Assembly (NCBI RefSeq): GCF_910593845.1 | Contig: NZ_CAJVAS010000001.1 | Span: forward strand, 1 to 64,000 | DNA length: 64,000 bases | Reading direction: 5' to 3' | Source: Paenibacillus solanacearum | GTDB taxonomy: Bacteria > Bacillota > Bacilli > Paenibacillales > NBRC-103111 | Position numbers and translations under genes: made by a program | The notes under the pieces: model-generated | What the model was told of the DNA's origin: nothing | Seen by the model: the letters and a program-made list of their open reading frames with translations, nothing else | The model's database searches: none | In this document: piece by piece, positions 1 to 6,343 of the stretch | Numbering within the stretch: position 1 is the first letter of the stretch | How the letters are laid out: every line of letters starts with the position of its first letter

Positions 1-6
1 CCTCTA

Positions 7-80
7 CGGGCATGATTCCTTGCGATCAGGCGATAACTCGTAAACTCGTATCGCCAAGGCAATTAAGCCTATCATGCCCG
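7..80. repeat. long imperfect hairpin left of the IS66 element
   Basis: A perfect 10-bp inverted repeat (CGGGCATGAT at 7-16, ATCATGCCCG at 71-80) encloses a second pair (GGCGATA at 29-35, TATCGCC at 49-55), so the stretch can fold into one long stem-loop. There is no T-run after it, so it does not look like an intrinsic terminator. It does not share the sequence of the attC-like repeats to the right of the IS. Its role is unknown; it could be a REP-like element or the edge of another mobile element. Confidence 0.45.
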
Positions 81-193
81 CCCCTCCATGTAAAGCCTTC
101 CTGAGTTAACTTTGGTAAAAACCCATTTACACAAAATAATTTACACTCCCTTTTTCGACTCTACTCGAAAAACTCTAATGGGAGTGTGTCCAA

Positions 194-565
194 TTGCAAA
201 CTTTAGAGATGAGGAATCGCTATCGACTCCAGCAGTGGACCGAGATCATTCGTGATTGCCGTTCCAGTGGTCAGACCGTGGTTCGTTGGTGTGCCGATCA
301 CGAAGTCAGTGTGAAAAGCTATTACTACTGGCTTCGGAAAATCCGTGAAGCTGCATGTGAATCTCTCCCTGCCTTCTCATCCCCGAATGAACCAACTCTA
401 GTATCGGTCCCTTCATCTTTGCGGACGAACGCCCCATGTTCCGAAGGGAGTCATGAACAAGCGGCGATCATCCTTCGTACGGATGCCGTTACGATCGAAA
501 TTCATCAGCATGCGTCTACCGTACTTCTCGAACAGACGCTTCGCATCCTGCAGTATGTTCGGTGA
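194..565 (+). CDS. tnpA: IS66 accessory protein TnpA
   Basis: This 123-residue protein is the first gene of the IS66 element. Its N-terminal half resembles the TnpA helix-turn-helix region of IS66 elements (RYRLQQWTEIIRDCRSSGQTV followed by WCADHEVSVKSYYYWLRKIRE), probably a DNA-binding domain that recognises the element ends. The C-terminal half is not conserved enough for me to assign. Its stop overlaps the tnpB start by 11 bases, which suggests translational coupling. The gene appears intact. Confidence 0.85.
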   Translation: MQTLEMRNRYRLQQWTEIIRDCRSSGQTVVRWCADHEVSVKSYYYWLRKIREAACESLPAFSSPNEPTLVSVPSSLRTNAPCSEGSHEQAAIILRTDAVTIEIHQHASTVLLEQTLRILQYVR

Positions 566-911
566 CATCTCGAAGGCCGATCAACTGTATATCGCCTGCG
601 GTTATACGGATATGCGAAAATCCATTGACGGTCTTATTCACTTGGTGCAGCATCAGCTACAATTGAACCCATTTCAAAATCATTTGTTTCTGTTTTGCGG
701 TCGCAAGCGTGATCGGATGAAAGCCCTGTACTGGGAAGGCGATGGATTCGTCCTGTTGTACAAGCGACTGGAATCCGGTCAATACCAATGGCCTATGGAT
801 GCGGAGGCCGTACGCTCGATCACGCCACAGGAGTTTCGATGGTTGTTGGAGGGACTGTCGATCCATCAACCGAAAGCAGTCAAAAAGCTGAGCTTCACTC
901 CTTCTATGTAG
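555..911 (+). CDS. tnpB: IS66 accessory protein TnpB
   Basis: This 118-residue protein is the IS66 Orf2/TnpB family. The family motifs are visible: ACGYTDMRKSIDGL near the N-terminus, then the FLFCGRKRDRMKALYWEGDGF block and the RLESGQYQWP segment. I take the ATG at 555, which overlaps the end of tnpA, because the family begins just before this motif; an open frame extends upstream to 453 but that part has no similarity to TnpB. The protein is needed for transposition in studied IS66 elements, though its biochemical role is not settled. Confidence 0.88.
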   Translation: MFGDISKADQLYIACGYTDMRKSIDGLIHLVQHQLQLNPFQNHLFLFCGRKRDRMKALYWEGDGFVLLYKRLESGQYQWPMDAEAVRSITPQEFRWLLEGLSIHQPKAVKKLSFTPSM

Positions 912-1005
912 GTCAATACAGAGTCGAAAACCCTTGTAAAATATGGGTTTATACTTACTCTTATGGTATAATGAGAGGCATAAGACGGTGGAGGAACGGT
1001 ATCTC

Positions 1006-2541
1006 ATGAGCCCCTTGGATCAGCTACAAAAGATGGAGCATCGTATCGGCGACCTGGAAAAAGAAAATAAACGGCTACAGGAAACCGTGCAATTTCTAAC
1101 GCAAAAACTGTACGGCAAAAGCTCCGAGAAAACAGCTTCCCTCCCAGTCGGTGTGGAGCAGCTGGCTTTATTTGATGAGGCAGAGACAGCAGCTTCACGC
1201 ACTGCACCGGAGCCAACCCTCGAGCAGATCCAAAGCTACCAACGGAAGAAGCAGGTAGGTGAACGAGCGGAGCTGCTTCAGGATCTTCCACATGAAAAGC
1301 GACTATTTCAGGTTCAGGACCGTTGTTGTGACGTATGCCATAGTGAGCTTATCTTAGTGGGCGAAGAGTTTGTTCGTACGGAAGTGGAGTTTATCCCTGC
1401 TCGCGTTCAAGCGATTGATATCTACAGAGAAACCTTAGAGTGCCGGACCTGTCGGAAAGAGGACAAGCCTCAGATGAAAAAGGCAACGACGCCAACGCCT
1501 GCTATCCAGCATTCGCTGGCCTCCGCTTCCTCTGTGGCATGGGTGATGTACCAGAAGTTTGTGAACAGCATGCCGCTGTACCGTCAGGAGAAGGAATGGA
1601 AAAGCATCGGCCTTGATCTGAGTCGGGCCACGATGGCGAACTGGATGATCGCGGCCACAAGAGACTGGCTGAAGCCACTAGTGAATCGACTGCATGGGCT
1701 GCTTGTACAAGAGCGATATCTGCATGCTGATGAGACGCCATTGCAGGTGATGAATGAGAAGGGACGGAAGAACACAACCCCCTCCTACATGTGGATCTAC
1801 AGCAGTGGGCAGCATAGTACGCATCCCATACGAATATTTGAGTACCAGCCAGGACGAGGGGCGAAGTACCCGCAAGCATTCCTGAGAGGGTTCAAGGGAT
1901 ATTTGCACAGCGATGCCTACTCCGGCTATGCGAATCTAGCAGGGACGATCTCTTGTCTATGCTGGGCACATCTTCGTCGTAAGTTTGTTGAGGCATTACC
2001 ACCAGAGGTAAAGCATCCGGAAGGGGCCCTTGTTAGTGTTGGGGTAGCTTATTGCAACAAACTTTTTGAGCTGGAGGCACAGCTTCCGTCGCATACCGCT
2101 GAAGAAAGAAAGCAACAACGTCTGGCGCAGGAAAAGCCTGTACTCGATGCTTTTTGGTCATGGGTAGAAACGGACAAAGGTAAAGTTCTTCCCAAATCCA
2201 AGCTAGGCGAAGCGCTGAAGTATGCACGTAACCATAAGCAAGAGTTGATGAATTACTTACAAGATGGGAATTGTGTGATCTCGAACAATTTAGCTGAGAA
2301 CAGCATTCGTCCCTTTACAGTGGGTCGTAAAAACTGGTTATTCAGCGGCAGCCCACGGGGTGCAACCGCAAGTGCAGCGATCTACAGCATCGTAGAGACA
2401 GCAAAGGCGAATGGATTGAACCCATACAAATATCTAGTCTATCTGTTGCAACAGTTACCAGCGGCTGCATTTCGTCAGCAACCTGAGTTACTTGATGAGT
2501 ACCTTCCATGGAGTCCGACAGTTCAACAACATTGTACATAA
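1006..2541 (+). CDS. tnpC: IS66 transposase TnpC
   Basis: This 511-residue DDE transposase has the full IS66 layout. A leucine-rich coiled coil lies at the N-terminus (LEKENKRLQETVQFLTQKLYG), followed by a zinc-finger-like cysteine region (CCDVC at about 105 and CRTCRK at about 145). The catalytic core follows: LHADETPLQ, HSDAYSGY and the C-terminal NNLAENSIRPFTVGRKNW block that carries the catalytic glutamate. The ATG at 1006 is chosen because GGAGG lies 11 bases upstream; the frame stays open to 943 without a ribosome binding site. It is full length, so the element may still be active. Confidence 0.92.
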   Translation: MSPLDQLQKMEHRIGDLEKENKRLQETVQFLTQKLYGKSSEKTASLPVGVEQLALFDEAETAASRTAPEPTLEQIQSYQRKKQVGERAELLQDLPHEKRLFQVQDRCCDVCHSELILVGEEFVRTEVEFIPARVQAIDIYRETLECRTCRKEDKPQMKKATTPTPAIQHSLASASSVAWVMYQKFVNSMPLYRQEKEWKSIGLDLSRATMANWMIAATRDWLKPLVNRLHGLLVQERYLHADETPLQVMNEKGRKNTTPSYMWIYSSGQHSTHPIRIFEYQPGRGAKYPQAFLRGFKGYLHSDAYSGYANLAGTISCLCWAHLRRKFVEALPPEVKHPEGALVSVGVAYCNKLFELEAQLPSHTAEERKQQRLAQEKPVLDAFWSWVETDKGKVLPKSKLGEALKYARNHKQELMNYLQDGNCVISNNLAENSIRPFTVGRKNWLFSGSPRGATASAAIYSIVETAKANGLNPYKYLVYLLQQLPAAAFRQQPELLDEYLPWSPTVQQHCT

Positions 2542-2640
2542 CACAGAGCCTGTGGATCCTTGAGCCATGGGTTTTTCTTTTTCAATACACCTGGTTATTA
2601 GACGCTTACTTTTGAGAGAAAGCTCGAAGATGCCTGCACC

Positions 2641-2810
2641 TTCATATAACACCGTATTCACACTGCGGTCGCTACGCTCCCTCGGTCTGCCCGAGGTTTT
2701 TTTGAAGAAGCTGGATCAGGCAGACAACCCTGCGAGCCTAAGTCCTGACGGACCCGGCGCTACCGCGCCTTAAGGCTCTCGGATTCGTGAATACAAGAAC
2801 GTTATATGAA
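2641..2810 (+). repeat. attC-like cassette repeat A
   Basis: The two ends form a perfect 10-bp inverted repeat (TTCATATAAC at 2641-2650, GTTATATGAA at 2801-2810). Next to it, after unequal spacers, lies a second pair (GTATTCAC at 2654-2661, GTGAATAC at 2787-2794). This two-box stem resembles R''/L'' and L'/R' of integron attC sites. Inside are further pairs, GTCTGCC with GGCAGAC and GAGCCTAAG with CTTAAGGCTC. A TCGAAGATGCC block precedes it, as before the other copies. Copies B, C and D share the TCGCTAACGCTC-GGTCTGCCCGAGG half and the TCAGGCAGACAA half. Confidence 0.8.
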
Positions 2811-2852
2811 AGATGTGCGATAATTTTATTAACATAAATGAGGCGGAATATA

Positions 2853-3482
2853 ATGAAAGTAATAAATGATCTTTATATAAAGACAAATTCATACGACCTA
2901 TGGTGGGGGATTCACGGAATAGCAGAGTTAACTGGCTGGGAAGATATTACTTTTTATAATAGCTTGGAGGGTAATTCTAATAGAATTGGTTATACATGTA
3001 TTTGTACTAAGAATTACATGAGCAGCGTATTAGAAGACCTTGAAGAAGACCCAGATCAAAGAGATTTTGTAAAACATATTAAGGAATACCTAAAAGATAA
3101 TGTTATTCATTATCATTATTGCTTCGATAATCCTTCAAATGACGATTTTTTCGAGTTAGCATACAATAACTTACCGGTTAATGGGCTTGGACTCAAACCA
3201 AGTTATATTGAGATGTGGCACCCGAACGTAGGAATTGATAAACAAGTTATCGAAGAGTGCATCAAGGAATTTTGTTACAAATTCTTAAATACCAGATTTA
3301 ATCGAATTCATTATATAAATCCAATTAGTTTAGATGAAGCAATTATTTCATATAATGAACATTTACAAAGAATGGGAGTTGCTATTGAATTTTCTGATAA
3401 TTTAATTCGAGACATGATGAAGAAGCTTTCAAAATCTAAAGAAGAAATATCAAAAATGCTCAATAAGAGCATTGAGAAGTGA
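2853..3482 (+). CDS. cassette-borne protein of unknown function
   Basis: A 209-residue soluble protein with no signal peptide or membrane segment. It is rich in aromatic and acidic residues and contains an N-terminal WWGIHGIAELTGWEDITFY segment and a lysine-rich C-terminal helix (MMKKLSKSKEEISKML). I do not recognise the family. The ATG at 2853 is preferred over 2838 because GAGGCGG lies seven bases before it, whereas 2838 has no ribosome binding site. It begins about 50 bases after repeat A and ends about 30 bases before repeat B, so it is the only gene in its unit. It is far more AT-rich than the chromosome from 6344 onward, which fits acquisition by transfer. Confidence 0.75.
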   Translation: MKVINDLYIKTNSYDLWWGIHGIAELTGWEDITFYNSLEGNSNRIGYTCICTKNYMSSVLEDLEEDPDQRDFVKHIKEYLKDNVIHYHYCFDNPSNDDFFELAYNNLPVNGLGLKPSYIEMWHPNVGIDKQVIEECIKEFCYKFLNTRFNRIHYINPISLDEAIISYNEHLQRMGVAIEFSDNLIRDMMKKLSKSKEEISKMLNKSIEK

Positions 3483-3510
3483 AATCTTGAGTAACTCGAA
3501 GAGGGCACAT

Positions 3511-3652
3511 CCATTATCTAACACCGTATTCTCGCTGCGTCGCTAACGCTCCTTGGTCTGCACGAAGATAAATTGGAGAAGCGGAATCAGGCAGACAATC
3601 CTGCGAGCCTAAGTACTGGCGGGCCCAGCGCTGCTGTGCCTTAAGGCTCTCG
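3511..3652 (+). repeat. attC-like cassette repeat B, right end damaged
   Basis: The left half is intact: TTATCTAAC at 3514-3522, then GTATTCTC, the GCTGCGTCGCTAACGCTCC block and GGTCTGC. The central TCAGGCAGACAA and GAGCCTAAG/CTTAAGGCTC pairs are present too. The expected right box (GTTATNTGAA after AATAC) is missing; the sequence after CTCTCGG diverges. A weak relic ACACTGAAAATC at about 3680 may mark the old boundary. Bases just before the left box (GCACATC) pair with the start of the preceding unit (GATGTGC at 2812-2818). Confidence 0.7.
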
Positions 3653-3697
3653 GCAATTTCAAATTAGAGGAAATGATAAAACACTGAAAATCTATGT

Positions 3698-3871
3698 TTA
3701 CAAGATAAAGAGATTTTTAATAATGTATTGAATTATAAATAATACAATAATTACAAAAAATAATATTACAAGTAATCCTATTTTTAAAGTAACTCCAAGT
3801 GTATCATTTTCTTTTCTATCATTTAGAGAGATTAATAGAATAAAGAATACAATAATTATAATAATTAACAT
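3698..3871 (-). CDS. small hydrophobic protein, reverse-oriented cassette gene
   Basis: A 57-residue open frame made almost wholly of two membrane segments (an isoleucine-rich run at about 2-15 and another at about 31-51) joined by a charged loop, LNDRKENDTLG. It runs against all the other cassette genes. The start ATG (3869-3871 on the plus strand as CAT) is preceded by a GAGGGG stretch that is part of a strong hairpin. Size, hydrophobicity and reverse orientation resemble small toxins or orphan membrane peptides found in cassette arrays, but no antitoxin is evident and I do not recognise the family. It could also be chance coding in AT-rich DNA. Confidence 0.45.
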   Translation of the reverse strand: MLIIIIIVFFILLISLNDRKENDTLGVTLKIGLLVILFFVIIVLFIIQYIIKNLFIL

Positions 3872-3881
3872 AAGTTTCCAT

Positions 3882-3922
3882 CCCCTCGATATACTTCCAG
3901 TATAAGGGGGTATATCGAGGGG
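3882..3922. promoter_or_regulatory. 13-bp perfect inverted repeat in the leader of the small hydrophobic gene
   Basis: CCCCTCGATATAC (3882-3894) and GTATATCGAGGGG (3910-3922) pair perfectly around a 15-base loop. Next to it two TAGTACTA palindromes lie at 3927-3934 and 3943-3950. On the minus strand the hairpin sits directly upstream of the 57-residue gene and includes its possible ribosome binding site, so it could hide or expose that site; it could equally be a terminator or operator. Confidence 0.55.
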
Positions 3923-4037
3923 AGAATAGTACTAAGTTGTTATAGTACTATTGATAGGTTTTAAGATTTATTATAAAGACTGATAAAGACAGTAAAAAAT
4001 AATAGAATTAGGAAAGATAATGAACACCCTGAAGCGA

Positions 4038-4108
4038 TTCAAGAAGGCTTGACCATCGGACCTTAAGATGGTGAGGTTTCGTAGAAACAATAACGTTAAC
4101 TGAAATCG
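4038..4108 (+). repeat. shortened attC-like cassette junction
   Basis: The block TTCAAGAAGGCTTGACCATC matches the sequence before the left box in the other copies. It is followed immediately by CCTTAAG, GTGAGG and AACAATAACGTTAACTGAAATC, which match the right third of repeat C. The whole middle, including the GTCTGCC/GGCAGAC stem, is missing. The right box GTTAACTGAA (4095-4104) is the start of the next unit. It looks like a deletion derivative of a full-size repeat. Confidence 0.6.
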
Positions 4109-4133
4109 ACAAAGAACTAATGGGAGGGGAATC

Positions 4134-4658
4134 ATGGAAGCGATAAAAATAAACAGATTAACCACTATTGAAGAAGCCGATTTATTAGACCATAAATTTT
4201 CTGAACAATTTATATGGTATAAGCAAGGAGAATATTTTAGGAAGTGCCTCGAAGAGAATATTGCAGAAAGCCGGATAACATTAATAGCATATTATGAAGA
4301 TCAACTTGCAGGTTGCTGCCATTTGCTTTTCAATTCAGACTACCCATTTTTTCGAGATAATAAGATACCGGAGATTAATGATTTGAATGTATTCCATGAG
4401 TATCGAAGAAGGAAGATTGCAAGCACAATGTTTGATGAATTAGAAGCCATTGTGACTACATCTTCTCGATATATCGGTCTAGGAGTAGGGCTTTCTAAAG
4501 ATTATGGGAATGCTCAAAGAATGTATACTACCCGTGGATATATGATGGATGGCAATGGGATGACATATAAGAATGTTCAAGTAGAACCTGGAAAATCTGT
4601 GATGGTTGACGATGATCTAATCATCTATCTGATCAAAGACTTGAAGGGGAAATTGTAG
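4134..4658 (+). CDS. GNAT-family acetyltransferase (cassette gene)
   Basis: A 174-residue protein with the GCN5-related N-acetyltransferase fold pattern. The core motif A region reads INDLNVFHEYRRRKIASTMF, where the R-R-K-I-A stretch stands for the acetyl-CoA pyrophosphate loop (R/Q-x-x-G/A). Motif B is visible as the N-A-Q-R-M-Y-x-x-R-G-Y helix and strand near residue 125-135. It should transfer an acetyl group from acetyl-CoA to an amine; the substrate cannot be told. GGGAGGGG lies just before the ATG. It is the only gene of its unit, AT-rich, and reads toward the following repeat. GNAT genes are common cargo of integron cassettes. Confidence 0.88.
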   Translation: MEAIKINRLTTIEEADLLDHKFSEQFIWYKQGEYFRKCLEENIAESRITLIAYYEDQLAGCCHLLFNSDYPFFRDNKIPEINDLNVFHEYRRRKIASTMFDELEAIVTTSSRYIGLGVGLSKDYGNAQRMYTTRGYMMDGNGMTYKNVQVEPGKSVMVDDDLIIYLIKDLKGKL

Positions 4659-4675
4659 TAAATTCGAAGAAGGCC

Positions 4676-4852
4676 GAATTCAGTTAACATTGTATCTACA
4701 CTGCGTCGCTAACGCTCCTTGGTCTGCCCGAGGAATTTTGAAGAAGTGGAGTCAGGCAGACAACCCTGCACCGCCTAACCGCGTCGCGGCCGGTCGCTGT
4801 CGCTCCCTTAAGGCAGTGAGGGTTTGTTGATACAATAACGTTATCTGAAATC
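4676..4852 (+). repeat. attC-like cassette repeat C
   Basis: Left box GAATTCAGTTAAC (4676-4688), right box GTTATCTGAAATC (4840-4852), inner pair TGTATCTACA with TGTTGATACA. The conserved TGCGTCGCTAACGCTCC, GGTCTGCCCGAGG and TCAGGCAGACAACCC blocks are present, with a divergent GC-rich central arm. The left box pairs better with GTTAACTGAAATCG at 4095-4108, the start of the same unit (13 of 14), than with the right box here (11 of 14). This is what integron cassettes show, because the R' half comes from the circularised unit's own start. Confidence 0.8.
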
Positions 4853-4892
4853 TAAGCATTATTATAATGAAAGTTGAGGCAGTGAAGGGCTT

Positions 4893-5627
4893 ATGAAAGA
4901 ATTAAAAATGGAAAATATTTCTTATAAGTCAGAAGTTTCACTTTTTCATCGTTGGAGAATAATTGATTCAATACAAGATTTCACAGCTATATTTAATGAA
5001 CAAACCATTTATGGAATTGTTGGAGCACTAGGCAGCGGGGGGTGGCTTCTTTCCCATTTACTGTGCGGTAGATCAAATGAATTATTTATTAATAATCCTA
5101 GCATTACTATAGACGGATTACCTGTTAATAATGCTCTATTACAGAGCTTGTCTTGTTATGTTGGTGAGGGAGTTGCAGAAGCTCCATATAAGAATTTAAG
5201 CAGATATCCTAATTATTTATCAAGAAGACTGAACCATATTAAAACAGTATCAGAACATTTAAGACAAGGTATAAAAAGTACCGATAATAATATAAGCATA
5301 CATGAATTAGCAAATATGTTTGATTTATCGGGTTTAGATGAAAACAATATGAAAAAGGGACGTATAAATAGACCTCTTGAGTTTCAAAGCGGAGAAGTGT
5401 GGAGGGCTTCCTTGGCAATAGGAATGGCATATCAGAAGAAGTTATTTTGTTTTCCATGGCTAGAACCGGACTATCTACTCTATACCTTAAGTAGCCATAA
5501 TTGCCAGTACATAAATTTACTAAAGAAAAATGGAGCTTCTGTTATTATACCTGTTAGTAATGTCCACTACGTTAAAGGGCTAGCTGACGAAATCATATAT
5601 TTAAAGAAACCTGAAATAATGTTTTGA
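4893..5627 (+). CDS. degenerate ABC-ATPase-like protein (cassette gene)
   Basis: A 244-residue protein laid out like an ABC transporter nucleotide-binding subunit but lacking key residues. The Walker A position reads GALGSGGW, with no lysine. The signature region reads LEFQSGEVWRASLAIGMAYQ and is followed by LFCFPWLEPD in place of the usual hydrophobic-DEP Walker B, with no acidic pair. It therefore probably does not hydrolyse ATP normally, and may be a regulatory or immunity-type partner of an ABC system. GAAGGG stands before the ATG. No permease accompanies it; it is alone in its unit and AT-rich. The family assignment rests on motif order only. Confidence 0.65.
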   Translation: MKELKMENISYKSEVSLFHRWRIIDSIQDFTAIFNEQTIYGIVGALGSGGWLLSHLLCGRSNELFINNPSITIDGLPVNNALLQSLSCYVGEGVAEAPYKNLSRYPNYLSRRLNHIKTVSEHLRQGIKSTDNNISIHELANMFDLSGLDENNMKKGRINRPLEFQSGEVWRASLAIGMAYQKKLFCFPWLEPDYLLYTLSSHNCQYINLLKKNGASVIIPVSNVHYVKGLADEIIYLKKPEIMF

Positions 5628-5649
5628 GGTAACTCCAAGAAGGCTTAGT

Positions 5650-5807
5650 CATCACATAACACCGTATGCACGCTGTGTCGCTTACGCTCTTTGGTCTGCC
5701 CGAGGCATTTCTAGGAAGCGATTTCAGGCAGACAACCTTGCGATCCTAATTCCTGACGGACCCGCCGCTTGTTCGGATGCGTGAATACAAGAACGTTATA
5801 TGAAACC
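5650..5807 (+). repeat. attC-like cassette repeat D
   Basis: Left box CATCACATAAC (5650-5660), right box GTTATATGAAACC (5795-5807), inner pair GTATGCAC (5664-5671) with GTGAATAC (5781-5788). The GTGTCGCTTACGCTC, GGTCTGCCCGAGG and TTCAGGCAGACAACC blocks are conserved; the right arm is shorter than in A. The bases before the left box (GGCTTAG) pair with CTAAGC at 4853-4858, just inside the start of the same unit, and not with the start of the next unit. Confidence 0.8.
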
Positions 5808-5864
5808 TTCGAAAAGCTTATAGATCATAGAAATTCGAATATAAAAAAGCAAAGGAAATAAATA

Positions 5865-6290
5865 ATGATTAAATATAAAATCATCGAATTGCTTAACAAC
5901 AAAAACATAAAATTTACCGAATCTTCCAAGTGGGGGCAGTATTTACGTGGTGTTTGGGAGGAAAATTTTGCAGAACAACTCAGTGCCGATGAAAAGAAGA
6001 AAATTTATTTAGAACAGTATTTATGGCATGTTTTCAGTTATAAGAAGATTCTATGCCTTAAGAATGACCAAGCAATCATGGAATTTAATAAAGTGATAAA
6101 GAGTCAACGTACATGTTATATATTTTTTCAACACTCTGATCTTGCACTAATCGTTGAATCATCTAGCAGCATTACTTCTGAAGATTTAGAGTATGATGAT
6201 GATATTTACATAGTTGATAAAGGATTTACATGGACATATATACAAACACATGAAGAGCAGTGCGGCCCTTATTTTTCAACAAGAATATGA
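5865..6290 (+). CDS. DUF4275 family protein (last cassette gene)
   Basis: A 141-residue soluble protein that resembles the DUF4275 family of Bacillus and Paenibacillus. The conserved pieces are KWGQYLRGVWEENFA, YLEQYLWHVFSY, CYIFFQHSD and the C-terminal DIYIVDKGFTWTYIQTHE followed by CGPYF. The family function is unknown to me. AAAGGAA stands before the ATG. The gene follows repeat D but has no repeat after it; it ends about 50 bases from the convergent GDPD gene, so the array stops here. It is AT-rich like the other cassette genes. Confidence 0.8.
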   Translation: MIKYKIIELLNNKNIKFTESSKWGQYLRGVWEENFAEQLSADEKKKIYLEQYLWHVFSYKKILCLKNDQAIMEFNKVIKSQRTCYIFFQHSDLALIVESSSSITSEDLEYDDDIYIVDKGFTWTYIQTHEEQCGPYFSTRI

Positions 6291-6343
6291 AAGCTTAGCG
6301 TTGTGATGGATTACCTTCTTTCTTCTCCGTTACTGCTCTTAAC

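Larger units (their letters stand above)
90..2609 (+). mobile_element. IS66-family insertion sequence
   Basis: The element carries the three-gene set tnpA-tnpB-tnpC typical of IS66 and is about 2.5 kb long, the usual size. The left end begins GTAAAGCCTTCC at 90; the right end, read on the minus strand from 2609, begins GTAAGCGTCTAA, so both ends start with the GTAA expected for IS66. Both ends also share a subterminal AAAAACCCAT block. The flanking 8 bases (82-89 and 2610-2617) do not match, so no target duplication is seen. It abuts the tail of a cassette-like unit on its right side. Confidence 0.85.

Noticed and set aside
2641..2810. Considered the attC-like repeats as rho-independent terminators or REP elements only
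   Set aside because: They are too long, have conserved boxes at both ends with matching cassette starts, and lack T-runs; a terminator function may still be secondary.
2641..5807. Considered the regular repeats as a CRISPR array
   Set aside because: Repeats are about 160-180 bases, self-complementary, and spaced by whole genes; no short repeat-spacer pattern is present and no cas genes are seen.
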